A DNA stretch of 64,000 nt from Planctomycetota bacterium (GCA_016794565.1 JAEUHQ010000124.1:62001-126000); one strand, 5' to 3'; positions 17,601 through 26,003 are shown, numbered from the stretch's first letter. Notes: generated by a model not told the origin, from the letters alone. A program made the numbers and translations.

Positions 17601-18122
17601 ATGCGCGTCACCGCCACGGAGCTGCACGGCGTCCTCCGGATCGAGCCGGAGGCGTTCACGGACCATCGCGGCTCGTACGTCGAGATCTTCGACACCGACA
17701 AGTACCGCGAGATCACCGGCGGTCGCACGTTCGTGCAGGACGACATCTCCGTGTCGCACACGAACGTCTTGCGCGGGCTGCACGGCGACTGGCAGACGAC
17801 GAAGCTCGTCAGCGTGTTGCACGGCGAAGGCTACGCGCTGCTCGCCGACAACCGTCCCGACTCGCCGACGTACCGCCGCTGGCAGTCGTTCGCGCTGACC
17901 GGCGACAACCGTGTGCAGCTGCTGATCCCGCCGGGCATCGGCAACTCGGTGCTCGCCGTGCAGGGGCCGCTCGTCTACTGGTACAAGCAGGATCAGCACT
18001 GGGCGCCGGGACGACAGTTCACGATCCGCTGGGACGATTCGGAGTGGGGGTTCGAGTGGCCGATCGCCGCGCCGATCCTCTCCGCACGCGACACGAAGGG
18101 GGGCTATGTCCAGGCGACCTAG
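17601..18122 (+). CDS. dTDP-4-dehydrorhamnose 3,5-epimerase-like protein (RmlC family)
   Basis: 173 residues, a single cupin of the RmlC type. Family landmarks: FVQDDISVSHTNVLRGLHGD with the catalytic His61, Lys68 in TTKLV, the IPPGIGN turn, Tyr126/Tyr128 in LVYWYK, and the closing ILSARDTKGG with the Asp that pairs with the His. It epimerises C3/C5 of 4-keto-6-deoxy nucleotide sugars. The next gene, overlapping by 17 bp, is a 4,6-dehydratase-like SDR, so the pair would form and epimerise one 4-keto intermediate. Given the upstream HddA/GmhB/HddC genes, the substrate could be a GDP-6-deoxy-4-keto-heptose, as for the Campylobacter DdahB/MlghB enzymes, rather than the dTDP sugar; no RmlA/B/D is present. 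Substrate is inference. Confidence 0.82.
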   Translation: MRVTATELHGVLRIEPEAFTDHRGSYVEIFDTDKYREITGGRTFVQDDISVSHTNVLRGLHGDWQTTKLVSVLHGEGYALLADNRPDSPTYRRWQSFALTGDNRVQLLIPPGIGNSVLAVQGPLVYWYKQDQHWAPGRQFTIRWDDSEWGFEWPIAAPILSARDTKGGYVQAT

Positions 18123-19122
18123 AGCGTTCGTCACCGGCTTCACCGGCATGGTCGGCAGCCATCTCGCCGACTGGCTGCTCGCGAACTCGGACTGGGACGT
18201 GCACGGGTTCCTCAGATGGAACGAGGACCTGGCGAACGTCGACCATCTCTTGCCACGCGTCAACGACCGCGACCGGGTGCATCTCGTCTACGGCGACCTG
18301 AACGACCATCCCTCGCTCGAACGCGCCGTGGCGAAGGTCCAGCCCGACTACGTGTTCCACCTGGCGGCGCAGAGCTACCCGCAGACGAGCTTCACCGCGC
18401 CGATCGAGACGTTGCAGACGAACATCCTCGGCACGGCGGCGCTGCTGGAGGCGATTCGTCACGGGGGCGGCAAGCCCGTCGTGCACGTCTGCGCCTCGTC
18501 GGAGGTCTTCGGTCGTGTGCCGGCGAAGTTCCTGCCGATCGACGAGGACGTTCCCTTCCATCCGGCTTCGCCGTACGCGATCAGCAAGGTCGGGACCGAC
18601 CTCGTCGGCCGCTTCTACGCCGAGGCCTACGGCATGTGCGTGATGACGACGCGCATGTTCACGCACACCGGGCCGCGGCGCGGCGACGTGTTCGCCGAGT
18701 CGACGTTCGCGAAGCAGATCGCGTTGATCGAGGAGGGGCGGATCCCGCCCGTGCTCCGCACGGGCAACCTCGAGTCGATGCGTACGTGGTCGGACGTGCG
18801 GGATGCGGTGCGTGCCTACCACCTCCTCGTCACGAAGGACCCGACCCCAGGCGCGTACTACAACATCGGCGGCTCCTTCTCGTGCACCGTCGGCGACATG
18901 CTGAAGCACCTGCTGTCGTTGTCGACGCGCGACGACATCGAAGTGGTCACGGACCCAGAACGCCTGCGTCCGATCGACGCGGACCTGCAGGTGCCGGACA
19001 CCACGAAGTTCCGGCGCCACACCGGCTGGGAGCCGGTGATCCCGTTCGAGCAGACGATGCAGGACCTGCTCGACCACTGGCGCGATCGCGTTCGCAGCGG
19101 ACGCAACTTCCTCGTCCGCTGA
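18106..19122 (+). CDS. GDP-sugar 4,6-dehydratase-like SDR
   Basis: 338 residues, an extended SDR of the GDP-mannose 4,6-dehydratase type. It has the NAD(P) loop TGFTGMVGSH (10-19), HLAAQSYPQTSF, the catalytic triad area ASSEVFG (Ser131-Glu133) and SPYAISK (Tyr157, Lys161), MFTHTGPRRGD, and a GMD-like C-terminus TKFRRHTGWEP. The dehydratase-specific acidic residue is the Glu of SSE. It starts inside the RmlC-like gene (17-bp overlap). With the heptose kinase/phosphatase/guanylyltransferase genes in the same locus, a GDP-heptose 4,6-dehydratase (DmhA/WcbK/DdahA-like) is the most economical function; GDP-mannose as substrate is the alternative. Confidence 0.83.
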   Translation: MSRRPRAFVTGFTGMVGSHLADWLLANSDWDVHGFLRWNEDLANVDHLLPRVNDRDRVHLVYGDLNDHPSLERAVAKVQPDYVFHLAAQSYPQTSFTAPIETLQTNILGTAALLEAIRHGGGKPVVHVCASSEVFGRVPAKFLPIDEDVPFHPASPYAISKVGTDLVGRFYAEAYGMCVMTTRMFTHTGPRRGDVFAESTFAKQIALIEEGRIPPVLRTGNLESMRTWSDVRDAVRAYHLLVTKDPTPGAYYNIGGSFSCTVGDMLKHLLSLSTRDDIEVVTDPERLRPIDADLQVPDTTKFRRHTGWEPVIPFEQTMQDLLDHWRDRVRSGRNFLVR

Positions 19123-19133
19123 ACGGTGCTGGC

Positions 19134-20993
19134 GTGACGGTGCTCGTGCCCGTGCAGCAGATCGACGAGGTCGCCCGGCGCAATCCTGGCGGCGGCGCGG
19201 GGTACCACGAACAGCAGACCCGCGACCTGTACGACCCCGCGATCGAGCATCCGCGGCAGGTCTTCCACGAACTGCTCTGTCAGGCGGTCGCGGCAGGTCC
19301 GGTGCGCACGGTCCTGGAGATCGGTGTGGGCAGGCACGGCGCCCGCCATCACGCGCTGCGGCTCGTCGCGGAACGGGTCGTCAGCGTGGACTCCGCGGCG
19401 CGGCTCCGTCGCCTCGAGGAGGGCAGGGTCATGGACCGCGAACGCTCCGTGTGCATCGTCGGCGAAGGGCACGAGCCCGAGGTGCGGGCCGAAGTCGAAC
19501 GCGCGGCGAGCGGCTGCGACGTGCTCCTGATCGACGCCGGCGACCGGTACGCCAGGACCGCCGCGGCGTGGCGCGGTTTCGCCGGCCTCGTGCGGCCCGG
19601 CGGCCTCGTCGCGATCGTGGATCGGTGCCAGGCGTGGCCGCGGGCAGCGCGACACGACGGCGTGGATCGCTTCGCGTACGACCTCGCGACGCGCTGGCTC
19701 GGACCGCGGGGTCGCGTGCTGGAGCGCCTCGGCTCCGACCACGCGATCCACTGCTACCGGCGTGTCGCCGACGACGACGAGGGCGCCGCGTTCTGGCCGA
19801 TGCCGGCCGCGGAGCCGGGACCCGTTCCCGTCGGTGGGGCGCCGGCCGGCTTCTGCTGGTTCGTCGACGGCGAACGCTGGATCGCGGCGCGGGGCGACTT
19901 CGACGTCTTCGACGCGGTCGATGTCGAACGCGGCGGCGCATCGCTCGCGTTCGTCGCCGACTCGGAGGCGGCGCTGCGGTCGGCCACCGACCGGTGGCTG
20001 CGGGCGGAGCGACTCGCGCACGACGTGCTGCGCGCGCTGGCACGGCGCGACGAACCGGGGTTCCGGCGGTCGTGCGACGAAGCAGCTGCAGGCCTGGCGG
20101 CGGAAGGGGCGTGGTGGGTGGACGCCTTGCAGCGCACGCCGCACAGCACGCCCTTGCTGCGCGTGGCCGGGGCACTCGAGTGTGTGCTCGGTCGCCACGA
20201 CGTCGCGGCCGCGCTGCTGCGCGCCGCCGTGGATCTCGACTTCGCCGATTCGGGCGGGATCGCGGCGCTCGTCGCCGTCGAGCAGTGGCTGCGCGGCGAC
20301 GACGCGGCCGCGAAGGAACTGCTCTCGACACTGAAGCGCCGCGTCGCCGCGCGCGAACGGACCCGCGTCTGCCTGGCGGAGCTCTCGGGGCACGTTCTGT
20401 GGACGCAGCCGCGCCTCCTGCACGAACGCTCGGCGATCACATGGGTCGGTCCGGGCGGCGGCGACGCGATGGCCGCGGCGCGTCGACTCGGCATGCAGAT
20501 CACGTGGATCCCGAACGGCCACGCGGTGCCGGCGGCGGCTGCTCCTGGCGCTCGCATCGTGCCGCGGGTGATCGGCGGGGCGCCGGGTCGGTCGTCGTTG
20601 TGGCTCGATCCGGAGGACGGGTCGCTCGCGGTGCAGCGGTGGGCGCCCGCGTTCGAACGCGAACGGCGGACGACGCAGCGCGAGATCGGACCCGTGGCCA
20701 CCACGACGCTCGACGTGCTGCTCGAAGAGGGCGGCCTCGTGCCCGCGGATCTCGACGTGCTGGTGCTCGATGTGCCCGGTGCCGCTGCCGCGGTGCTGCG
20801 GGGCGCCGAACGGTCGCTCGCCCACGTGCGCACACTCTGTCTCGCGGTGCGGCACCAGTCGGTGTTCCCGGACTCCCTGCCGCACCCGGAAGTGCTGCAG
20901 CGGGTGACCGAGACGGGACTGCACTTCGCCGGGTGCGAGCCGGGGCTCCGGGCGTCCGAGGCCTTCGCGTTCTTCCAGAGGCCGGTGCCATGA
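19134..20993 (+). CDS. Two-domain methyltransferase-like protein with a degenerate FkbM-type half
   Basis: 619 residues with a GTG start 11 nt after the preceding stop. Residues about 50-215 form a class I SAM-methyltransferase domain: VLEIGVGRHGARHHAL (SAM loop), DVLLIDAG, GLVRPGGLVAIVD. Residues about 290-420 are helical and Ala-rich. The last ~200 residues align in order with the FkbM protein encoded at 21799-23040: HVLWTQPRLLHERSAITWVG corresponds to HVLWRRPDLVRTIRGVVQVG there. In this copy the SAM loop GANVG reads GPGGG and the acidic FEP motif reads IPN, so that half has probably lost catalysis. It likely methylates a sugar of the glycan with its N-terminal domain. It overlaps the next gene by 4 bp. 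Confidence 0.72.
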   Translation: MTVLVPVQQIDEVARRNPGGGAGYHEQQTRDLYDPAIEHPRQVFHELLCQAVAAGPVRTVLEIGVGRHGARHHALRLVAERVVSVDSAARLRRLEEGRVMDRERSVCIVGEGHEPEVRAEVERAASGCDVLLIDAGDRYARTAAAWRGFAGLVRPGGLVAIVDRCQAWPRAARHDGVDRFAYDLATRWLGPRGRVLERLGSDHAIHCYRRVADDDEGAAFWPMPAAEPGPVPVGGAPAGFCWFVDGERWIAARGDFDVFDAVDVERGGASLAFVADSEAALRSATDRWLRAERLAHDVLRALARRDEPGFRRSCDEAAAGLAAEGAWWVDALQRTPHSTPLLRVAGALECVLGRHDVAAALLRAAVDLDFADSGGIAALVAVEQWLRGDDAAAKELLSTLKRRVAARERTRVCLAELSGHVLWTQPRLLHERSAITWVGPGGGDAMAAARRLGMQITWIPNGHAVPAAAAPGARIVPRVIGGAPGRSSLWLDPEDGSLAVQRWAPAFERERRTTQREIGPVATTTLDVLLEEGGLVPADLDVLVLDVPGAAAAVLRGAERSLAHVRTLCLAVRHQSVFPDSLPHPEVLQRVTETGLHFAGCEPGLRASEAFAFFQRPVP

Positions 20994-21817
20994 GAACGCC
21001 GCACGTCTATGTGTTCGACAACGGGCCGCAGAGATTGCGTGTCGTGCAGCGTGCGGTGGTCCGCCACTTCGCGGCTTGCGGCGTGCGCGTGGCGATCGGC
21101 GTGCCGTCCGGCGACGAATGGGTGTTCGGGGATCTCGCCGGCGCGAACGTCGAACTCGTCGTGTCGCCGCTGCCGGCGAGCGCTCGAGGCACGATCGTGG
21201 ACCTGGCGCGGTGGTGCCCCCGCGGTGCCGCAGCGATCGACCTGTCGCTCGATCGGTATCCGGACACACGCTCGCCGAACTGGAAGTCCCTGGCGCTCGT
21301 GGCCGCTCGCGGCGTTCGCGCCGCCGGACTCCCGGACGCGCTCGAGCCCGACGCGACCGTCGTGCCGATGGCGGACCTGCCGCAAGTCGCACTGCCGTGG
21401 ACGCCGGAACGGCCGTCGGTCTGGCTCGATCTCGATCGCTGTCGCGACCCGCAGGTGCACTTCGTGTTCGACGTCGAGCGCCTGCTCGCGGTGCTGCCCG
21501 AGCACGACTTCGTGTGCAGCGCGCCGGTTCGGCTCGCCCATGGGCGTCTTCGCGACGTGAGCGCGTGGAGCCTGCTCCAGCGCGCGACGATGTCGACGAA
21601 GTGCGATCTGCTCGTCGGTAGCAGCTGGTCGTCGTTCGCACTCACGTTGCACGAGGCGAACCGCTGGAAGCCGAAGATCGTCTGCGGCTACGACCCGTTC
21701 ACCTACGCGCCGCTCTGGGACTACTCCGGGAGTCCGCTCGAACACGTCGCGACGATGGCGCAGCTCGCCGATTTCCTGCGGTCGCAGGCCGCGGCGCTTC
21801 AGACCGCGCGGGCGTAG
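20990..21817 (+). CDS. GT9-like glycosyltransferase-related protein
   Basis: 275 residues, ATG in a 4-bp overlap with the methyltransferase gene. It is a paralog of the protein encoded at 23031-23864: both begin with a short strand (HVYVFDNG / IPLYLFNN) and end in CGYDPFTYAPLWDYSGSPL / CGYRSETSPTFWDYPGNPL. Other features are ELVVSPLPASARGTIVDLARW, WLDLDRCRDPQVHFVFDVERLL and CDLLVGSSWSSFALTLHEANRW, the last resembling the C-terminal donor-binding half of GT-B enzymes such as heptosyltransferases (GT9). The protein is shorter than typical GT9 (about 330), so the assignment is tentative. Its 3' end overlaps the convergent FkbM gene by 19 bp. Confidence 0.6.
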   Translation: MRTPHVYVFDNGPQRLRVVQRAVVRHFAACGVRVAIGVPSGDEWVFGDLAGANVELVVSPLPASARGTIVDLARWCPRGAAAIDLSLDRYPDTRSPNWKSLALVAARGVRAAGLPDALEPDATVVPMADLPQVALPWTPERPSVWLDLDRCRDPQVHFVFDVERLLAVLPEHDFVCSAPVRLAHGRLRDVSAWSLLQRATMSTKCDLLVGSSWSSFALTLHEANRWKPKIVCGYDPFTYAPLWDYSGSPLEHVATMAQLADFLRSQAAALQTARA

Positions 21818-23040
21818 ATCGCGTCGAGCTGCTCGGGGAAGCCGTTCGGTGCCGAATCGACGCGGCGGAAGCCGAGTTCGGCCAGGAGCGCGTCCATGCG
21901 CGGCGCCGTCCACGACCCCGCGTAGATCTCCGTCTCGCTCAGCTCCAGCACCAGCAGATCGAACGCGCGAAGCGAGCGCCGTGCGCCGGCGAGAACCCGG
22001 TGCTCCACGCCCTGCACGTCGATGTAGAGCAGGTTGCACGCCGCGAGGGCGGCGGGCTCGGCAGCGAACCAGTCGTCGAGGGTCACGGTGGGCACCTCGA
22101 TGCGGTGCGCGTGCCGATTCTGCTGGTGGAAGGCCGAGCGTTCGGGATGCAGCTCGAGGAACGAGCTGTTGCCGGTCTGTTCCCCGACCCAGAAGGGCAG
22201 CGTGCCGCGTTCGTCGGAGATCGCGACGGGCACGGTGCGCCAGTCGGCGTCGGCGGGGGCGTGGGCCGCCGCTGTCCTGACGAGTTCCTCGTACGCGGCC
22301 GGAACGGGCTCGAAGGCGACGAGCGTGCGGATCCCGAGGCGGCCCCAGCACGGCAGTTCGTCGCCGACGTTCGCGCCGACCTGCACGACGCCCCGGATCG
22401 TGCGCACGAGGTCGGGACGTCGCCACAGGACGTGGGGCGGGAACGTCGCCGTGATCTCCGCCGTGCGCGCCACGTCGAGCTGCGTCCGCCACGCGACGAG
22501 CAGGCGCTTGCCGAGTTCGGCCCGGCCGAGCCAGCGAGCTGCGTTGGCAGCGAGGACGACGGCGCGATGCGCCGTCGGATGCGCGCGGAGAAGCTCGGGC
22601 CGGGGTCCGACCGCGAGCATGTGGTACTGCCCCGGGATGGCGCGCAGCAGGTGGAACATGGCCTCGCCGGTCCGGCCCGCGGCGGCGCAGCACAGAGCGA
22701 GCGCACGCTGCGTGGGGAGGTGGTCCGGTGCGGCAAGGTGGCTGTCGCGCAGCGTCCCGAGCACCGCCGGTACGAACGGCGCCAGCTCCTCCGCGGCGAG
22801 TGCGATCGTGTCGGATCGGATTTCGAGCAGGGCGGCGGCGAGCGGTGCGAGGCGGGCCAGCACGGGAGCGAGTGCGTCGAGGGCGCTGCGTTCGGCATCG
22901 GCGTGCCGCGTGCTCACGCGCACTTCCGGGAGCAGGTCGCCGCCCTCGGGCACGGCAGTGACGGCGACGCGGGTCCCGTCGGCCGCGGTCTCGTGGCGCC
23001 ACGTCGGAACGAGCGCCGTGGGGGGCGGAGTCAGCAGCAT
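21799..23040 (-). CDS. FkbM family methyltransferase with helical N-terminal domain
   Basis: 413 residues. The C-terminal half is a complete FkbM-type SAM-methyltransferase: GVVQVGANVGDELPCW (SAM loop), LVAFEPVPAAYEEL (acidic ribose ligand), VAISDERGTLPFWVGE, VPTVTLDDWF, NLLYIDVQGVEHRVLAGA and LLVLELSETEIY. The N-terminal ~220 residues are helical and Ala-rich. The start ATG overlaps the end of the upstream GT gene by 10 bp, making a minus-strand operon CgeB-like GT, GT9-like protein, FkbM. It would O-methylate a glycan sugar. The +strand gene at 19134 carries a degenerate version of this same two-part architecture. Confidence 0.88.
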   Translation of the reverse strand: MLLTPPPTALVPTWRHETAADGTRVAVTAVPEGGDLLPEVRVSTRHADAERSALDALAPVLARLAPLAAALLEIRSDTIALAAEELAPFVPAVLGTLRDSHLAAPDHLPTQRALALCCAAAGRTGEAMFHLLRAIPGQYHMLAVGPRPELLRAHPTAHRAVVLAANAARWLGRAELGKRLLVAWRTQLDVARTAEITATFPPHVLWRRPDLVRTIRGVVQVGANVGDELPCWGRLGIRTLVAFEPVPAAYEELVRTAAAHAPADADWRTVPVAISDERGTLPFWVGEQTGNSSFLELHPERSAFHQQNRHAHRIEVPTVTLDDWFAAEPAALAACNLLYIDVQGVEHRVLAGARRSLRAFDLLVLELSETEIYAGSWTAPRMDALLAELGFRRVDSAPNGFPEQLDAIYARAV

Positions 23041-23864
23041 CCGAGCACCTCCGGCGTGCGGCGGCGAAGCGACGCGGCGACAAACTCGAGCACGGCTTCC
23101 ATGGTGTCGAGGTACTGCAGCGGGTTGCCCGGATAGTCCCAGAACGTCGGCGACGTCTCGGATCGGTAGCCGCACACGGCGCGCGGGCGACGGCGGTTGG
23201 GTTCCGTGTAGGTGCAGCAGAACGGCCCGCTGCCCTTGCCGAGCACGACCGCGCACTGCTCGCTGACGGCAGACAGATCGCGCAGGTCGAGGTGCGAGAC
23301 GTCGACCACGTTCGCCGCGTTCACGGCCTGATGGCGCGTACAGAGGAGCAGGTGGTTCGGGAATGCGCGTGCCATCGCATCGAGGTCGAAGGTGAAGTCC
23401 GATTGCCCGCTGCGGCAGACGCTGTTGTCGACGTAGATCGCCGGGCGCGTCACCCGTGGCGTCACCGCGCGCGGCGCGAAGTCGATCATCGGGACGCGGT
23501 CGAGGAGCGCGGACGGATCCCACGCGACGCCGTGCGCGGCGAGCTGGCGCCGGCAGACTTCGACGACGTTGCGCCACTGGTGGTTGCCGGTGTCCTCGTA
23601 CTCGCCGAGCCAGGTGCTCACGGCGAAGTGGCGGTCCGGGCAGTCGGCGGCGAGATCGTAGAGCACTGTTCGGCCGCGCTCGGGGTAGGCGGATCGCTGC
23701 ACGGTGAGGCGCTGGCCGGCGAGGTCCTCGAAGAGGTACGCCTGGTTCGCGTACGCACCGAGCACCACGAGGAAGCGCGGGTCGGCCGCGAGTGCCCGGT
23801 ACAGGGGCCGACTGAACAGCTGGTCGCCCGCGTGCAGGTTGTTGAAGAGGTAGAGCGGGATCAT
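23031..23864 (-). CDS. GT9-like glycosyltransferase-related protein (paralog)
   Basis: 277 residues starting IPLYLFNNLHAGDQLFSRPLYRAL; the N-LHAGDQL stretch is like the acceptor-side start of heptosyltransferase-type GT-B folds. Further features are FDLDAMARAFPNHLLLCTRHQAV, NVVDVSHLDLRDLSAVSEQC, and the C-terminal AVCGYRSETSPTFWDYPGNPLQYLDTM. Similarity to the 20990-21817 product is clear in the last third, so the two are divergent paralogs on opposite strands. It overlaps the upstream CgeB-like gene by 4 bp and the downstream FkbM gene by 10 bp. No catalytic residue can be assigned with confidence. Confidence 0.62.
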   Translation of the reverse strand: MIPLYLFNNLHAGDQLFSRPLYRALAADPRFLVVLGAYANQAYLFEDLAGQRLTVQRSAYPERGRTVLYDLAADCPDRHFAVSTWLGEYEDTGNHQWRNVVEVCRRQLAAHGVAWDPSALLDRVPMIDFAPRAVTPRVTRPAIYVDNSVCRSGQSDFTFDLDAMARAFPNHLLLCTRHQAVNAANVVDVSHLDLRDLSAVSEQCAVVLGKGSGPFCCTYTEPNRRRPRAVCGYRSETSPTFWDYPGNPLQYLDTMEAVLEFVAASLRRRTPEVLGCC

Positions 23865-25261
23865 GTGGCACCGGCGTCGGGGCCGAACAGGCGCAAGAAC
23901 AGCGCGTCCCAGAACACCCGGGCCGTGTAGCAGCGGTTCGCCCTGCGGCTGCCGGCTTCGGCGATGGCGCGGCGTTCGTCTTCGTGGGCGAGGTACCAAC
24001 GAGCCTTCGCGACGAGGTCTTCGTAGTCGCGGAAGGGCACGTACTCGCGGAAGGGCACGAAGAAGCGGTCGACGTACGGATTCACGTCGCAGAGCAACAT
24101 TGCGCCGCACAACGGCACTTCGAAGATGCGGCCCTTCAACTGGCGAACGCGGTCCTTGGTCAAGACGATCGAGATGCGCGATCGCTGGTAGACGCGGGCG
24201 TACTCGGCGTTCGAGAGTCGTCGCGCCGGGTCGGTGGCGCTCGAACCCGGAGCGTGGATCTCGATGCGGCCGTCGGCGCGCAGGCGGGGCAGGAGGTCTT
24301 TCCTCTGCTGCAGGAAGCGCATCTCGCCGAGGAGCGAGACGTCGATGGGGCGGTCGCCGCCGGGGTCGTGGTACCACGCCGGGTTCTTGGGCGTGAAGGA
24401 CGGCCACGCCCGCGGCAGGTCGAACTCCGTCGCGTCCAGCACGACGTTCAGGTCCGCGAGGTCGGAGTGAGCGCGGTCGTGCTTCAGGATGCGGCTGTCG
24501 AGCCACACGTACGCGACCTTGCTGCCGGCCGCCTGTGCGGCGCGAAGCGCGGACGGCGCGGGGTTGCCGCCGTGCGCGAAGTCGTACGTGCACAGCACCG
24601 CGTGTGCGTCGGTGCCGGGCGGCGCGGCGAGATCCGCGGCGGTGATGGGACGCCCGTCGTGCAGGCGCTCGTCGTGGAGCAGGAGGGACGACGTCGCCGC
24701 GTCGGTCTGGCGCAGTGAGTCGACGAGGTTGTCGTGGTTGATCGACGGCCCCGAGGTGCCCCAGGTGCTCGAGTAGCGTTCGATGACGAAGGTCACGTGC
24801 ACGCGCCGGCGCGGGCGGACGACGAGCCAGCGGCGCCCGTTCGCTTCGGCCGTGTTCGCACGGTGCCGTGGGTCCCAGAGATGGAGCTGGTCGGCGAGGT
24901 CGGCGGCGGAGCGTGGCCCCTTGGCGTGGGCCAGCGGGAGCAGCAGCACGCCCTCGCCGCGCGGCAGCAGGTAGATGCACCTGGCGACGTGCGCCTCGTC
25001 GAGGTCGTTGCCCGCGACCACCCAGAGCGTGGTCGGCGGAAAGCGCCCGAGCAGGTCGCGCAGGGCATCGGGTGCGGAGCCCGGATGTGCGTCGCCTCGC
25101 CCGGTGCCCAGCGTGGCGAGGTTCGGCACCGCCTCGCGAAGGCGCCGCAGTTCGCCCGCGGGCAAGGTGCCGGCGACCACGACGTCGGTGAGGCCGTGGG
25201 CCGCGACGAGCCGGAGGACCAGCGACGCGGTGTCCGCGCGATCCGGGGAGAGCGTGTGCAT
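23861..25261 (-). CDS. CgeB-like family 1 glycosyltransferase
   Basis: 466 residues. The N-terminal ~150 residues (TDVVVAGTLPAGELRRLREA, TTLWVVAGNDLDEAHVA) look like a small alpha/beta, possibly methyltransferase-derived domain. From about residue 155 the protein follows the CgeB/Glyco_trans_1_2 pattern: VHVTFVIERYSSTWGTSG, AYVWLDSRI, a central RPIDVSLLGEM, and the C-terminal donor-binding half YQRSRISIVLTKDRVRQLKG, RIFEVPLCGAMLLCD and YLAHEDERRAIAEAGSRRA. It likely transfers a sugar in the surface-glycan pathway. It is the first gene of the minus-strand trio. The start ATG at 25261 has no evident ribosome site. Confidence 0.8.
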   Translation of the reverse strand: MHTLSPDRADTASLVLRLVAAHGLTDVVVAGTLPAGELRRLREAVPNLATLGTGRGDAHPGSAPDALRDLLGRFPPTTLWVVAGNDLDEAHVARCIYLLPRGEGVLLLPLAHAKGPRSAADLADQLHLWDPRHRANTAEANGRRWLVVRPRRRVHVTFVIERYSSTWGTSGPSINHDNLVDSLRQTDAATSSLLLHDERLHDGRPITAADLAAPPGTDAHAVLCTYDFAHGGNPAPSALRAAQAAGSKVAYVWLDSRILKHDRAHSDLADLNVVLDATEFDLPRAWPSFTPKNPAWYHDPGGDRPIDVSLLGEMRFLQQRKDLLPRLRADGRIEIHAPGSSATDPARRLSNAEYARVYQRSRISIVLTKDRVRQLKGRIFEVPLCGAMLLCDVNPYVDRFFVPFREYVPFRDYEDLVAKARWYLAHEDERRAIAEAGSRRANRCYTARVFWDALFLRLFGPDAGAT

Positions 25262-25362
25262 CCGGGGGCGGCGCGGGGGCGCCGTTCGACGGGCATCGGC
25301 ACTCGGCGAGCGGCCCCTTGAGCGGCGGGCCCCGATGGGAACGGGCTCTCGGCGCGGTCGGT

Positions 25363-25390
25363 CTCAAGCCGGGGGGCGCACCCGTTCGAT
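25363..25390 (+). promoter_or_regulatory. Putative promoter element (CTCAAG ... CGAT) before the DUF4254 gene
   Basis: TCAAG at 25364-25368 and CGAT at 25387-25390, again with 18 nt between CAAG and CGAT. It lies in the 148-nt divergent gap between the CgeB-like and DUF4254 genes. Confidence 0.3.
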
Positions 25391-25409
25391 GCCTTGCGGC
25401 AGAGAAACG

Positions 25410-25967
25410 ATGGCCGAGCCACCTCCTGCGCCGCCCGACTCCCGCGCCGTGACCGCGGCCTGCGCAGGCGCTTTCGCCGCGGCCGACGAGTGGTTCGCGG
25501 CGGGGAGGACGCTCTTCGATCTGGAGCCCGCGGCCACGACAGGACTCGACGAACTCGTCCGGCGCCTGCTCTTCCACAACCTGCAAGTGTGGCACTACGA
25601 AGACCACGGTCGCACCGACGAGGACGCGCTGATCCTGATCGGGTGGCGGGGTGCGATGCGGCACAACAAGCACCGCAACGAGAGCATCAACGCGATCGAC
25701 GCGCTGTTCCTCGCGAACCATGCGCCGACCGCGCCGCTGCACTCGGAGTCGCTCGGCGCGCTGCTCGATCGGATCACGATCCTCGACCTGAAGCGGCGCA
25801 ACTTCCGCCTGCGCGACACGGCAACCGCGGATGCGGTCCGGCAGCAGCGCGACGAACTCGTCGACTACGCGGCGGATCTCGCGGACCGCCTCGCGAGTGG
25901 CCGGGTGCGGGTGCAGAAAGTTCCGCGCCTCAAGCTCTACCTGCCCGTGGCACCGGTCGGCGGCTGA
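25410..25967 (+). CDS. DUF4254 domain protein
   Basis: 185 residues, mainly helical. The segment LLFHNLQVWHYEDHGR followed by the Asn-rich stretch HNKHRNESINAIDALF, and later the KRRNFRLRD helix, match the conserved pattern of DUF4254, a family of unknown function usually encoded next to LPS or O-antigen glycosyltransferase genes. An in-frame ATG 21 nt upstream (25389) is an alternative start; 25410 is preferred because AGAGA lies just before it. It diverges from the CgeB-like glycosyltransferase gene. Biochemical activity is unknown; context supports a role in surface-glycan assembly. Confidence 0.75.
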   Translation: MAEPPPAPPDSRAVTAACAGAFAAADEWFAAGRTLFDLEPAATTGLDELVRRLLFHNLQVWHYEDHGRTDEDALILIGWRGAMRHNKHRNESINAIDALFLANHAPTAPLHSESLGALLDRITILDLKRRNFRLRDTATADAVRQQRDELVDYAADLADRLASGRVRVQKVPRLKLYLPVAPVGG

Positions 25968-26003
25968 CGGGAACGCAGGGATGCGAGCGCCGGGGCGCTG
26001 CGG

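Noticed and set aside
14778-18263. A 1161-residue minus-strand frame across the tandem secreted proteins and RmlC-like gene
   Set aside because: Composition is that of an antisense shadow, and it spans two strong terminators and several well-supported plus-strand genes.
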